Assembly: GCF_000176155.1 (NCBI RefSeq)
Contig: NZ_ACZO01000006.1
Location: forward strand, 434,001-498,000
Direction: 5' to 3'
DNA: 64,000 nucleotides
DNA from: Vibrio metschnikovii CIP 69.14
GTDB taxonomy: Bacteria; Pseudomonadota; Gammaproteobacteria; Enterobacterales; Vibrionaceae
The notes under the pieces are model-generated. The model was not told the origin of the DNA. It saw only the letters and a program-made list of their open reading frames with translations, and made no database searches. Shown in pieces: positions 37,170 through 46,820 of this stretch; the stretch's first letter is position 1; every line of letters begins with the position of its first letter. The translations under genes and the position numbers were made by a program.

Positions 37170-37556
37170 ATGAAAATTAATCGCTTAACGGCCAAAAAGA
37201 ACAGCTTACATATTTATGATCCCGCTCTGTGTTGCAGTAGCGGAGTGTGTGGCGTCGATGCTGATCAAGTGTTAATCCAGTTTTCAGCTGATCTGGATTG
37301 GTTAAAACAACAAGATGTAACGATAAAACGTTTTAATTTGGCCCATGATCCGATGGCATTTGCTACCCAGCCACAAATCAAAACCTTACTTGAGCAACAA
37401 GGGGTTGAGCATTTACCCGCGTTTATCCTTGATGAGCAATTAGTGCTATCAGGACGTTATCCGACCCGAGACGAGCTAGCACAATGGTTTGACTTAGTGA
37501 TGCTCACTAGTCAAAGCGACTCAAGTAAAGGTTGTCAATCACCCGGCTGTTGTTAG
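37170..37556 (+). CDS. arsD: Arsenical metallochaperone ArsD
   Basis: 128 residues. The As(III)-binding cysteines are present as CCSSGVCG (Cys21, Cys22, Cys27, equal to E. coli Cys12/13/18 after a nine-residue extension), and a C-terminal CQSPGCC. The fold motif PAFILDEQLVLSGRYPT follows the thioredoxin-like pattern. ArsD hands arsenite to ArsA and raises its affinity. It is first gene of arsD-arsA-acr3, nine bases before arsA. Confidence 0.95.
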   Translation: MKINRLTAKKNSLHIYDPALCCSSGVCGVDADQVLIQFSADLDWLKQQDVTIKRFNLAHDPMAFATQPQIKTLLEQQGVEHLPAFILDEQLVLSGRYPTRDELAQWFDLVMLTSQSDSSKGCQSPGCC

Positions 37557-37565
37557 GAGAAGGCG

Positions 37566-39326
37566 ATGAAATTTCTAAATGATTTACCCCCTTATCTGTT
37601 TTTTACCGGTAAAGGTGGGGTCGGCAAAACATCAATTTCTTGTGCCACTGCGCTGCATTTAGTTGAGCAAGGTAAGCGGGTGTTGTTAGTGAGTACCGAT
37701 CCCGCTTCTAATGTGGCTCAAGTCTTTAATCAAGTGATTGGTAATCAAATCACCGCGATCACACAAATTGAACACTTATCCGCCATTGAAATAGATCCAC
37801 AGCAAGCGGCTGAGCAATATCGTCAGCGCATTGTCGGACCATTGCAAGGCCTATTGCCTAGTGATGCATTACGCAGTATTGAAGAGCAGCTATCTGGGGC
37901 TTGTACAACAGAAATCGCTGCTTTTGATGAATTTACCGACTTGCTGACCAATCCAGAGCTTGCGCAACGTTTTGATCACATTGTGTTTGATACCGCGCCG
38001 ACAGGCCATACGATCCGTTTGCTGCAATTGCCCGGCGCGTGGAGCAGTTTTATTGAAGCTAATCCCGAGGGTGCCTCCTGTTTGGGACCGATGGCGGGGT
38101 TAGAAAAACAGCGTGAGCAATATGCTCATGCGGTGAGTATGCTTGCTGATGCCAAGCAAACGCGCTTAATTTTAGTCGCCAGAGCGCAGCGCAGTGCATT
38201 AGAAGAGGTTGCGCGTACCTACCAAGAGCTGTATTCGCTGGGTATTAAGCAGCAGTGTTTAGTGGTCAATGGGCGAATGCCGGAGTCCGCCGCGCGTCAG
38301 GATCCTCTGGCGGCATCCATCAGACAACGAGAGCAAGCGGCACTACAAGCATTGCCTGAGATTTTACAAGGTTTGAGCACAGATACCATTGATCTTAAAG
38401 CGGATAATATGGTCGGTATTAAGGCATTAGCTTCCCTGTTACAAACGGAGTCTATTCTGGAGACGATGCCCACTCAAATCAGCCAAATCAAGCTTGAGTC
38501 GCCAACTTTGGCCAATATGATTGATGATATTGCCGAGGATAAACATGGTTTAATTATGCTGATGGGGAAAGGCGGAGTGGGTAAAACTACCTTAGCCGCG
38601 TCGATTGCGGTTGGGCTAGCCAATAAAGGTTTCGATGTTCATCTCACTACCTCCGATCCGGCCGCTCACTTACAAGCGACCTTACAAGGTGAGCGACCTA
38701 ATCTACAAGTCAGTCGCATTGACCCACGAGAAGAGACCGAACGTTATCGTCAGCATGTCTTAGCGACGAAAGGCAAAAACCTATCAGCCGCAGAAAAAGC
38801 CTTGTTAGAAGAAGATCTCCGTTCTCCTTGCACGGAAGAAATTGCCACGTTTCAGGCTTTTTCTCGAGCGATTCGCGATTCCGCGCAGCGCTTTGTGGTG
38901 ATGGATACGGCCCCGACGGGACATACGTTATTGCTCCTCGATGCGACAGGCGCTTATCATAAAGAAATTGCCAAAAAAATGGGTGATAATCAGCGTTTCA
39001 CTACTCCGTTAATGCAGTTGCAAGATCCGAAAAGAACCAAGGTATTGATTGCGACATTGGCTGAAACCACTCCCGTCTTAGAAGCCAAACATTTACAAGA
39101 CGATTTAGTCAGAGCCGGCATTCATCCTTGGGGATGGATAGTCAATAATGCCTTGTCGGTCGCGACTATTCAGTCTCCACTGCTCCAGCAACGGGCGCAA
39201 CAAGAATGCCAGCAAATAAAACAGGTTAAGGATTACGCCCAACGTATTGCCTTAGTACCGATGTTGGTCAATGAACCAGTCGGTATTGAAGCGCTGAGTC
39301 AAATGGCGCACTCTGCTCACCAGTGA
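37566..39326 (+). CDS. arsA: Arsenite-activated ATPase ArsA
   Basis: 586 residues in two homologous halves. Each has a deviant Walker A: GKGGVGKTS near residue 14 and GKGGVGKTT near residue 335. Each has the signal motif DTAPTGHT (about 140 and 450). Metal-site cysteines occur in LSGACTTEI, GASCLGP and SPCTEEI, matching the three allosteric Cys of E. coli ArsA. It energises arsenite export, here most likely through the ACR3 carrier encoded next. Confidence 0.96.
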   Translation: MKFLNDLPPYLFFTGKGGVGKTSISCATALHLVEQGKRVLLVSTDPASNVAQVFNQVIGNQITAITQIEHLSAIEIDPQQAAEQYRQRIVGPLQGLLPSDALRSIEEQLSGACTTEIAAFDEFTDLLTNPELAQRFDHIVFDTAPTGHTIRLLQLPGAWSSFIEANPEGASCLGPMAGLEKQREQYAHAVSMLADAKQTRLILVARAQRSALEEVARTYQELYSLGIKQQCLVVNGRMPESAARQDPLAASIRQREQAALQALPEILQGLSTDTIDLKADNMVGIKALASLLQTESILETMPTQISQIKLESPTLANMIDDIAEDKHGLIMLMGKGGVGKTTLAASIAVGLANKGFDVHLTTSDPAAHLQATLQGERPNLQVSRIDPREETERYRQHVLATKGKNLSAAEKALLEEDLRSPCTEEIATFQAFSRAIRDSAQRFVVMDTAPTGHTLLLLDATGAYHKEIAKKMGDNQRFTTPLMQLQDPKRTKVLIATLAETTPVLEAKHLQDDLVRAGIHPWGWIVNNALSVATIQSPLLQQRAQQECQQIKQVKDYAQRIALVPMLVNEPVGIEALSQMAHSAHQ

Positions 39327-39437
39327 GAATCAATACGTATTCGCGCATCATCTCAATAATGGCTAAGCCAATCACCGATGATGCGTTATTTTTAGCTATT
39401 GAAATTTTATCAATCGAAAATGTCTAGGAGAGAAAAC

Positions 39438-40454
39438 ATGGGATTATTTGAGCGCTACTTATCCGTTTGGGTGGGGCTAGCGATCATTGCTGGTATTACG
39501 CTTGGCTCAATAGCGCCGGATGTCTTTGCGATATTTGCTCGCTTTGAATATGCGCAGGTGAATATTGTTATCGCGGTGCTGATTTGGTTAATGATTTACC
39601 CAATGATGGTGCAAATTGATTTTTCTTCGATTAAAGATGTCGGCAAAAAGCCCAAAGGTCTGGTACTGACTTTGGTGATCAACTGGCTGATTAAACCGTT
39701 CACCATGGCATTTTTAGGTTGGTTGTTCTTTAAGGTATTTTTTGCGAACTGGGTCGATCCACAAACCGCCAATGAATACATTGCTGGCATGATTTTACTG
39801 GGTGTTGCACCTTGTACGGCGATGGTGTTTGTGTGGAGTCAATTAACCAAAGGTGATGCAAACTATACCTTAGTTCAGGTGTCGGTAAACAATGTGATCA
39901 TGATTTTCGCTTTTGCGCCTATTGCAGGGCTTTTGCTGGGGATGACCGACATCACCGTCCCTTGGGACACGTTATTACTCTCGGTGGCACTTTATGTATT
40001 GATCCCATTATTGGCTGGGATTTATACGCGGAAAAAACTCGATAAAGGCAATGATCATTCCCGATTAAACGCTTTTACCGCAAAGATGAAACCTTGGTCG
40101 ATAATTGGTTTGTTGGCAACCGTGGTGTTGTTGTTTGGTTTTCAAGCCGAGACCATTCTCTCTAAACCGTTAGCGATTGTATTAATTGCGATTCCTCTAC
40201 TGATTCAAACCTATGGTATTTTTGCGTTGGCTTACTTCGCCGCTAAGAAAATCGATTTACCACATAATATTGCCGCGCCAGCATGCATGATCGGCACTTC
40301 TAATTTCTTTGAATTAGCGGTGGCGGTGGCGATTGCTCTGTTTGGGTTACATTCTGGCGCAGCGCTGGCAACGGTGGTTGGCGTGCTGGTGGAAGTACCC
40401 GTGATGCTAAGTTTAGTCTGGTTTGCTAATCGAACTCGTCATTGGTTTAATTAA
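39438..40454 (+). CDS. ACR3-family arsenite efflux carrier, second copy
   Basis: 338 residues from the ATG at 39438 (AGGAGAG upstream); the longer frame from 39399 starts at TTG without a ribosome-binding site. The conserved Cys is in [13 protein letters not shown] and the [24 protein letters not shown] blocks are present. It differs strongly from the carrier at 33619-34692 (GVAPCTAM versus GLARCIAM around the Cys). It is co-transcribed with arsD and arsA and is the likely membrane partner of ArsA. Confidence 0.94.
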   Translation: MGLFERYLSVWVGLAIIAGITLGSIAPDVFAIFARFEYAQVNIVIAVLIWLMIYPMMVQIDFSSIKDVGKKPKGLVLTLVINWLIKPFTMAFLGWLFFKVFFANWVDPQTANEYIAGMILLGVAPCTAMVFVWSQLTKGDANYTLVQVSVNNVIMIFAFAPIAGLLLGMTDITVPWDTLLLSVALYVLIPLLAGIYTRKKLDKGNDHSRLNAFTAKMKPWSIIGLLATVVLLFGFQAETILSKPLAIVLIAIPLLIQTYGIFALAYFAAKKIDLPHNIAAPACMIGTSNFFELAVAVAIALFGLHSGAALATVVGVLVEVPVMLSLVWFANRTRHWFN

Positions 40455-40511
40455 TCACCCGATCGATTGGTCGCTGCCGAATAGAGCAGCGTTATGGATT
40501 ATTCCCTCAAT

Positions 40512-40549
40512 AAAAAACAGCCATCTCGGTATAGAAATGGCTGTTTTTC
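40512..40549. terminator. Bidirectional terminator, arsDA-acr3 / phoU
   Basis: AAAAACAGCCAT pairs with ATGGCTGTTTTT around a 12-base loop, with T-runs on both strands, between the converging acr3 and phoU genes. Confidence 0.9.
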
Positions 40550-40591
40550 TCAGAGCTCTCAGATTGAGTGCGTTCGTCGAGTCAGAGAGAA

Positions 40592-41335
40592 CTAATACTT
40601 TTTAGCCAGTAGTTCAGCCATCTCTTGGTCGGTCTTATGGCGGACATCTAAACCTTTGACAAAGTAGATAGTATATTCACAAACGTTGCGTGCATGATCG
40701 CCAATTCGCTCCACGGCACGGCCTATCCAAGTGATCTCTAAGATAGTTTGGAAATGAGTACAATTAAGCAGCATGTTTTGGTTGTTTTGGCGTAAAATCT
40801 CGCTATAACTGTTATCAATATGCTTATCCAACATTGCGGCTTCTAAGGCCGCTTCGGCATTCATATCATGAAACGCATCCATGGATTTTTGTAGCATATT
40901 AATCACGTGAGCGTTGATTTGTTCGAACTCATCTTCTTGCAGTTCGATACCCTCAAAGTAATTTTTCTTTCCTGGATGCTGATCTTTTAAACGCAATACG
41001 GCGTTGGCAATGCGTTTTGATTGATCACCAATCCGCTCTAAATCCATGATTGCCTTCATGATGGAAAAAATTGCTCGTAAATCTCGCGCTGCAGGTTGAC
41101 GTTTGACGAGAATATCCACACATTTTTGGTCGATATTTAGCTCGAGCAGGTTGATCTGATGATCATTTTCTATTACCTGTTTAGCGAGTCGAGTATCACC
41201 AGTCATGAAGGCATTGAGTGCGTGGCGAACCTGTTCTATCACTAAGTCGCCCATATTAACCACAGAATCGACAATCGAGCGTAATTCGCTGTTGTAACTG
41301 TGTGAGGTGTGCCCATCAATACGATGAGTTGGCAT
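40592..41335 (-). CDS. phoU: Phosphate-signalling regulator PhoU
   Basis: 247 residues, two PhoU three-helix repeats. Family motifs are seen in LLELNIDQKCVDILVKRQPA, RDLRAIFSIMKAIMDLERIGDQ and, in the second half, AVERIGDHARNVCEY; the D/E-R-I-G-D pairs bind metal. PhoU damps PhoR/PhoB signalling and Pst transport when phosphate is ample. It is last gene of the pst operon, 24 bases after pstB. Confidence 0.95.
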   Translation of the reverse strand: MPTHRIDGHTSHSYNSELRSIVDSVVNMGDLVIEQVRHALNAFMTGDTRLAKQVIENDHQINLLELNIDQKCVDILVKRQPAARDLRAIFSIMKAIMDLERIGDQSKRIANAVLRLKDQHPGKKNYFEGIELQEDEFEQINAHVINMLQKSMDAFHDMNAEAALEAAMLDKHIDNSYSEILRQNNQNMLLNCTHFQTILEITWIGRAVERIGDHARNVCEYTIYFVKGLDVRHKTDQEMAELLAKKY

Positions 41336-41359
41336 AAATCTCTCCTGAAAAGTTGTTAA

Positions 41360-42199
41360 TTAACCAAAGCGACCCGTGATGTAATCTTCCGTGCGGCTAT
41401 CACGCGGGTTGGTGAATATTTCTCGTGTATCATTAAGCTCGACGAGATTACCCATGTGGAAAAATGCGGTTTTATCGGAGACGCGCGCTGCTTGTTGCAT
41501 ATTGTGCGTGACCATCGCGATGGTGTAGCTGCCTTTCAGTTCATCAATCAAATCTTCAATGATTGAGGTCGCAATAGGGTCGAGTGCCGAACAAGGCTCA
41601 TCCATTAAGATAACTTCAGGATTGACGGCAATCGCGCGCGCAATACAAAGGCGCTGTTGTTGACCACCAGACAGCCCTGTCCCTGGAGCAGAAAGGCGAT
41701 CTTTGACTTCATTCCACAGTCCTGCACGGCGTAAACTGTTTTCAACAATTTCTTCTAAGTCGGCTTTATTATCGACTAAACCGTGCAAACGAGGCCCATA
41801 AGCAATATTTTCGTAGATTGATTTTGGGAATGGATTCGGTTTTTGAAATACCATCCCCACTTGCGCACGGAGTTGTACGACATCAAGGCTAGGGTGATAG
41901 ATATCTTGCCCATCCAAGGTGACAGAGCCTTCAACGCGTGCGCTATCAATGGTGTCATTCATGCGATTTAAACAACGTAGAAAGGTCGATTTGCCACAGC
42001 CGGAAGGGCCGATAAAAGCGACGACTTCATTTTCTACAATATCCATATTGATGCCATGCAAGGCTTGTGATTCACCATAGAACACTTTGACATCACGGGC
42101 GGCCATTTTGGTACTTTTTACCGCAGTGGATGACGATGCTTTACGCACAATATCAGGGTTAATCATCGGCTGTTTATTCATTACTGCTTCACTTATCAT
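41360..42199 (-). CDS. pstB: Phosphate ABC transporter ATPase PstB
   Basis: 279 residues; Walker [11 protein letters not shown]-loop [19 protein letters not shown] (PstB-specific), signature [14 protein letters not shown], Walker [14 protein letters not shown] and H-loop VTHNMQQA. An N-terminal extension of about 30 residues precedes the ABC domain; an alternative ATG six codons in is possible. It is six bases after pstA. Confidence 0.96.
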   Translation of the reverse strand: MISEAVMNKQPMINPDIVRKASSSTAVKSTKMAARDVKVFYGESQALHGINMDIVENEVVAFIGPSGCGKSTFLRCLNRMNDTIDSARVEGSVTLDGQDIYHPSLDVVQLRAQVGMVFQKPNPFPKSIYENIAYGPRLHGLVDNKADLEEIVENSLRRAGLWNEVKDRLSAPGTGLSGGQQQRLCIARAIAVNPEVILMDEPCSALDPIATSIIEDLIDELKGSYTIAMVTHNMQQAARVSDKTAFFHMGNLVELNDTREIFTNPRDSRTEDYITGRFG

Positions 42200-42205
42200 G
42201 TTGGG

Positions 42206-43600
42206 TTACCACCGTGTTTCAAAGCGTCGACGTAACCAGATGGCCAACGCATTCAGACTGATCATTAATGCTAGCAATACGATGATTGCAGCAGAGGTTC
42301 TTGCTTCAAAGAAGTTACGGAGTTCATTACCTTGCCATAAGAAAATTTGTACTGGCAAAGCGGTTGACTGATCCATCGGCGTACTTGGAATACTGGCAAC
42401 AAACGAGTTCATACCGATTAATAACAGCGGTGCGGTCTCGCCCAATGCTTGTGCGATACCTAAAATCGCGCCGGTTAAAATTCCTGGAAGAGCCAGCGGC
42501 AGCACGTGGTGAAATACCGCTTGAGTTTTTGATGCGCCAATACCTAGCGCTGCTTGACGGATCGATGGCGGAATCGCTTTTAAGGTTGAACGAGTTGCAA
42601 TAATCACCGTTGGCAGTGTCATCAGAGTTAACACTAAACCGCCGACAAACGGTGCGGATAACGGTAGTTTAAACCATAAAATAAACACCGATGCACCGAG
42701 TAGACCAAACACAATTGAAGGAACGGCGGCGAGGTTATTAATGTTCACTTCAATAAAATCCGTCAGTTTGTTTTTCGGCGCAAACTCTTCCAAATAAATG
42801 GCGGAAGCCACCCCGATCGGTACTGAGAGCACCATGACGATCAGCATCATAAACACCGAACCCATAAACGCACCCGCTAAGCCAGCCGACGCTAAAGAGC
42901 TGCGTGAGTCGACATTCATAAATAAAGCGGTGCTGAATTTATTCTGAATCACGCCACGGTCTGCCAGTTCATCAGCCCAAGCCCGAGTGCGAGCACTTAA
43001 TTGCTGGCGCGAGTCGGGTAAATCGCGATCAATATTGCCTTTTAACCACACATCGACATTCGCATCGGCTAATAAATCTAAGCGTAGCGTTTTACCGATC
43101 AATGACGGGTCATTGACTAACATGTCGCGCAGTGCGAAACGTTCACCACTAGTGATTAAGCGTAAAGCATCACGTTGATAGCGGGGCGCTTCGGGTATTT
43201 CTTTGGCTAAACTATTGACGATAATTCGGTTGAAATTGACCATCCCCACTTGACCTTGCCAAGCGAGCATCCGTTGTTGAAATTCACCCGCGGACTCGCC
43301 ACTGAGCTGAACGGGTTTCGGCTCAATATTGATTACCTCAGGATCGAAATAAACGTTCAAACTTACCGTCGCTTGCCAAAAAGCAGGAATACCTTTGGAA
43401 AAAACGGAAACAAACAGAATCAATACAAAGCTGAGGGCTAAGCCAACAGCTCCCATACCAAACGCTTTAAAACGACGTTCACTGGCGTGGCGTTTTTTGA
43501 GTGATTTAGCAATACGCAGTTGCGTTTTCTCACGTAGCTTATTCGTATCGCTCATTGATTGAGTTGAGGTTGGCATAATACTGTCCATGAAATTACTCAT
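42206..43600 (-). CDS. pstA: Phosphate ABC transporter permease PstA (long form)
   Basis: 464 residues, against about 296 in E. coli. After the first membrane helix (about 48-70) comes a periplasmic insert of some 170 residues (DUF3333 type) before the ordinary permease core with five helices. The EAA loop is in RSTLKAIPPSIRQAALGIGA. Long PstA of this kind is usual in Vibrio and other marine bacteria. Its start overlaps the pstC stop by eight bases. Confidence 0.93.
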   Translation of the reverse strand: MSNFMDSIMPTSTQSMSDTNKLREKTQLRIAKSLKKRHASERRFKAFGMGAVGLALSFVLILFVSVFSKGIPAFWQATVSLNVYFDPEVINIEPKPVQLSGESAGEFQQRMLAWQGQVGMVNFNRIIVNSLAKEIPEAPRYQRDALRLITSGERFALRDMLVNDPSLIGKTLRLDLLADANVDVWLKGNIDRDLPDSRQQLSARTRAWADELADRGVIQNKFSTALFMNVDSRSSLASAGLAGAFMGSVFMMLIVMVLSVPIGVASAIYLEEFAPKNKLTDFIEVNINNLAAVPSIVFGLLGASVFILWFKLPLSAPFVGGLVLTLMTLPTVIIATRSTLKAIPPSIRQAALGIGASKTQAVFHHVLPLALPGILTGAILGIAQALGETAPLLLIGMNSFVASIPSTPMDQSTALPVQIFLWQGNELRNFFEARTSAAIIVLLALMISLNALAIWLRRRFETRW

Positions 43601-44978
43601 ATTGTTCGCGGTATTTACGTACGATGACTAACGCAATGACGTTAAGAAATAGGGTAATCACAAACAGCGTTAACCCTAAGGCAAAGGCCACCAGTGATTG
43701 TGGGCTAGAGAAATCCAGATCGCCGGTTAATTGATTGACGATCGTCACGGTCATGGTCGATACGGCTTCAAAAGGATTGGCCGTTAATACCGGGCTATTG
43801 CCTGCAGCCAACACGACGATCATGGTTTCGCCAATCGCACGGCTGGCGGCGAGTAGTACGGCTCCGGTAATGCCCGGCAATGCCGCGGGCAAAACGACTT
43901 TACGTATCGTTTCTGATTTTGTCGCTCCTAGACCCAGCGAGCCATCTCTTAAGGCTTTGGGAACTTGGGTGAGGATGTCATCCGAAAGAGAAGAGATAAA
44001 CGGGATGATCATTAACCCCATCACGACCCCTGCAGTTAGGGCTGACGTGGCACGAATATCAATATTTAATATTTCGCCTATTCCACTCAGAAAAGGGCCG
44101 ACGGTGATCAAGGCAAAGAAGCCATAGACAATGGTTGGGATCCCTGCCAGCACTTCGATAATCGGTTTTGCCACAGAGCGAACTCGACTTGGGGCATATT
44201 CGGCTAAGTAGATCGCGGCCATCAAACCGACTGGAATGGCGACGGCAAGAGCGATAAGCGCAATCATGAACGCTCCCGCTAGCAGCGGCAGCATACCAAA
44301 ACCACTTTGGCCGCTGGTGCCTACGGTTGAGAAGCGTGGATTCCATGTCGTACCAAAAAAGAAATCGAGTGGGTCGACAAAGCTAAAAAAGCGAAAGGCT
44401 TCTCCCAACATTGATAGCACAATGCCGATCGTCGTCAGAATGGCTACACCAGAACAAAGAATAAGTACGATGTGCAACGCACGTTCAACGTGGTTACGAG
44501 CTCGCAGATCTGGACGAATACGACGGGTACTAAAGACGACGCCCGTCGCCGCTAACGTTGCCATTAAGCTACTTAAGATAACGTGACTCGTAAATTGTAC
44601 TTGTTGTAGGTATTCAGCCGCCGCGATTTGATAATCACTGAATTCACTCACTACGGCAAAGCCGCTGACTAAGTTATTCAATTGGTTCATCAATACGCGA
44701 GCGTGATCGGCGGTAGCGGGTTGAAACTCACTGGGGATACTGCTGAGCACTAAGTTTTGAATGAAATTAGGGGAAAATATCGTCCATAAAACAAACACTA
44801 AAAAAGCGGGTACGACAGCCCAAAGTAGGGTCAATACACCGTGATAAACTGGACGAGAATGCAGGCGTTGAGTCTGCCCGCTGCTGGTTGATGCCACTCT
44901 TTTACTGCGCACGAGCCCGAGCTGATAAGCCAAAGCCATGACTGCCAGTAGTACCACCATTAGCATCATATTATTCAT
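43593..44978 (-). CDS. pstC: Phosphate ABC transporter permease PstC (long form)
   Basis: 461 residues with an N-terminal extension: a helix at 1-20, a second helix (about 46-70), then a periplasmic region before the core of six helices. The core has GMLPLLAGAFMIALIALAVA, YLAEYAPSRVRSVAKPIIEV, the EAA loop KALRDGSLGLGATKSETI and ASRAIGETMIVVLAAGNSP. It lies downstream of pstS behind an intercistronic hairpin and overlaps pstA. Confidence 0.93.
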   Translation of the reverse strand: MNNMMLMVVLLAVMALAYQLGLVRSKRVASTSSGQTQRLHSRPVYHGVLTLLWAVVPAFLVFVLWTIFSPNFIQNLVLSSIPSEFQPATADHARVLMNQLNNLVSGFAVVSEFSDYQIAAAEYLQQVQFTSHVILSSLMATLAATGVVFSTRRIRPDLRARNHVERALHIVLILCSGVAILTTIGIVLSMLGEAFRFFSFVDPLDFFFGTTWNPRFSTVGTSGQSGFGMLPLLAGAFMIALIALAVAIPVGLMAAIYLAEYAPSRVRSVAKPIIEVLAGIPTIVYGFFALITVGPFLSGIGEILNIDIRATSALTAGVVMGLMIIPFISSLSDDILTQVPKALRDGSLGLGATKSETIRKVVLPAALPGITGAVLLAASRAIGETMIVVLAAGNSPVLTANPFEAVSTMTVTIVNQLTGDLDFSSPQSLVAFALGLTLFVITLFLNVIALVIVRKYREQYE

Positions 44979-45004
44979 AATTGTGATTACCTTTTAAAAG
45001 CAAT

Positions 45005-45034
45005 AGTAAGAGAGACGTTAATGCCTCTCTTACT
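45005..45034 (-). other. Intercistronic hairpin pstS-pstC
   Basis: AGTAAGAGAG pairs with CTCTCTTACT around a ten-base loop. Without a T-run on the minus strand it is probably a partial terminator or 3' stabiliser, giving more PstS than permease as in other binding-protein operons. Confidence 0.6.
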
Positions 45035-45049
45035 GAATTATTACTTTAT

Positions 45050-46072
45050 TTATAAAGTCTTACGGTTGCGAATATCGTTTGAAACTTGCGCGCGCTCAGC
45101 GTCATCCATTGGGATTAGGCCAGCTTCTTCTAATGGGCTACCCATGCCACCAATCTGTTCGTTGACGAAGAATTGAGCGTATTCAAGTAGGCCAGGGACA
45201 ACACCAACGTGGGCATTTTTGATATAGAAGAATAAAGGACGAGATACCGGATATTCACCCGTTGAAATGGTCTCTAAACTTGGAGTGACACCATCGACCG
45301 TTGCCACTTTTAAGCGGTCACGGTTTTGGTCATAGAAGCTGAGGCCAAATACACCTAATGCGTTACGCTGTGCATCGAGACGAGCCAGTGTTTCTGTATA
45401 GTCGCCAGCGACTTCCACTACGCGTCCATCGGTACGAATCGCGTTACAGAAGTTTTCTTTGGCTTTGCTATCCATGGCTTTGACTTCAGCAAACGTTGCA
45501 CAACCCGGGTGGACAACTTTTTCTTCATACACTTCACGGGTGCCGTGGTTAGATCCAGGAATGACCAATAAGATATCTTGATCCGGTAGTGAAGGATCAA
45601 TCTGTTTCCAGTTAGTGTAAGGGTTATTAACCATTTTACCGTTTTGAGGAATTTGCGCTGCGCCTGCTTTAAAAACATGTTCAGGTTTTAGTGCAAAACT
45701 GCCACTGTCTGTGCGTGAAGCAAAGACAATACCGTCATAACCGATTTTCACTTCGATGACTTCATTCACGCCGTTGGCTTTACAGTTTGCAAGCTCATTG
45801 GGACGGATAGCACGAGAAGAGTTAGCAATATCAATGGTGTTGACACCAACACCTTGACAAAACTGGCGAAGGCCGCCGCCTGAGCCACCTGATCCAACAA
45901 TCGGTGTATTAAATTGAGCAAAAGTTTGCCCAAACTCTTCAGCAACGATTGATGAAAATGGCAGCACAGTCGATGAGCCAGCAATTTGGATAGTTTCACG
46001 AGCCATTGCAGGTGCTGAGATAGCCGTGGCGACGGTTGAGGCAAGCAATAGCGCGTTGCGTCCAAACTTCAT
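45050..46072 (-). CDS. pstS: Periplasmic phosphate-binding protein PstS
   Basis: 340 residues from the ATG at 46072 (GAGGGA upstream). A Sec signal peptide runs to about residue 24 (ISAPAMA). The phosphate-binding loops are IAGSSTVLPFS, GSGGSGGGLRQFC and DIANSSRAI, and PGSNHGTREVYEE corresponds to the SGT loop. Two cysteine pairs are visible (QFCQG/NCKAN and GCATF/NFCNA). It belongs to the PstS group of Vibrio/Pseudomonas rather than the E. coli type. The promoter has two Pho boxes about 100 bases upstream. Confidence 0.93.
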   Translation of the reverse strand: MKFGRNALLLASTVATAISAPAMARETIQIAGSSTVLPFSSIVAEEFGQTFAQFNTPIVGSGGSGGGLRQFCQGVGVNTIDIANSSRAIRPNELANCKANGVNEVIEVKIGYDGIVFASRTDSGSFALKPEHVFKAGAAQIPQNGKMVNNPYTNWKQIDPSLPDQDILLVIPGSNHGTREVYEEKVVHPGCATFAEVKAMDSKAKENFCNAIRTDGRVVEVAGDYTETLARLDAQRNALGVFGLSFYDQNRDRLKVATVDGVTPSLETISTGEYPVSRPLFFYIKNAHVGVVPGLLEYAQFFVNEQIGGMGSPLEEAGLIPMDDAERAQVSNDIRNRKTL

Positions 46073-46173
46073 AGTATTTCCCTCGTTCATTCACGTTGTT
46101 AACCGCTTTGGCATCATGCCTTTCAAGTTGCGGCTGTGTTTGGTTTAACTAAAACGGATTTTGGGTGGTTTGT

Positions 46174-46213
46174 ATGACAGTAAAATGGAAGTTATATGAC
46201 AATCATGTGACAG
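46174..46213 (-). promoter_or_regulatory. Two tandem Pho boxes (PhoB sites)
   Basis: On the minus strand four 7-base repeats follow each other at exact four-base spacing: CTGTCAC, TTGTCAT, CTTCCAT, CTGTCAT. This is the PhoB half-site arrangement twice over, about 100 bases upstream of pstS. The rest of the divergent gap 46214-46409 contains the arsR promoter with an AT-rich CATATCCATATAAGG stretch near 46386. Confidence 0.85.
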
Positions 46214-46409
46214 CGTAGGGAGAGGAGGGGGTGGTAGAAGCGAGTTTTTCAACCCGTTAGCGTAGGCTAGCACGGTAGTATGACGTTCTAATGGCATTAC
46301 CAAGATGATCTTTTTGAATATGAAAATTTCATGACAACCGTTGGTTGAGGATTGACAGGGATAATAATGAACTTAATATATTCACATATCCATATAAGGT
46401 TGTGAGCTT

Positions 46410-46751
46410 ATGTTACCTCATCAATTTTTTAAACTATTGGCTGATGAAACTCGAGTACGCTGTCTATTAATGATTGCTCGTGAACAGAACCTCTGCGTCG
46501 CGGAGTTAACGGCGGCATTAGAAGAGAGCCAGCCCAAAATATCGCGTCATCTTGCTTTATTAAGAGCGAGTGGCGTTGTCGTCGATGCCCGTCAAGGTCA
46601 GTGGGTATTTTATCGCTTATCTGATCAGCTACCTGGCTGGATGAAAAAACAGATCCAAGGTCTAGTGGATTCAAATTGTTTACGAGCGGAATACCAGCTT
46701 GATATTGAACGTTTGACGGCGATGAAATCACGTCCGCTATGTTGTGCCTAA
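46410..46751 (+). CDS. arsR: ArsR-family regulator of the arsJ cluster
   Basis: 113 residues, ArsR/SmtB winged helix: FFKLLADETRVRCLLMI, EESQPKISRHLALLRASGV and GQWVFYRLSDQLPGW. The CVC sensor pair of classic ArsR is reduced to one Cys (NLCVAEL, Cys29), with another at 18 (VRCLL) and a CC pair near the C-terminus (111-112). The arsenic-binding geometry therefore differs from the ArsR at 33124. It is first gene of the arsR-gapdh-phosphatase-arsJ operon and divergent from pstS. Confidence 0.92.
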   Translation: MLPHQFFKLLADETRVRCLLMIAREQNLCVAELTAALEESQPKISRHLALLRASGVVVDARQGQWVFYRLSDQLPGWMKKQIQGLVDSNCLRAEYQLDIERLTAMKSRPLCCA

Positions 46752-46820
46752 TTATCACCTTGCGATTTGAATCGATTGCAAATGGCTTGGATAACTTCAT
46801 CATTATTAAGGAAATAAATC

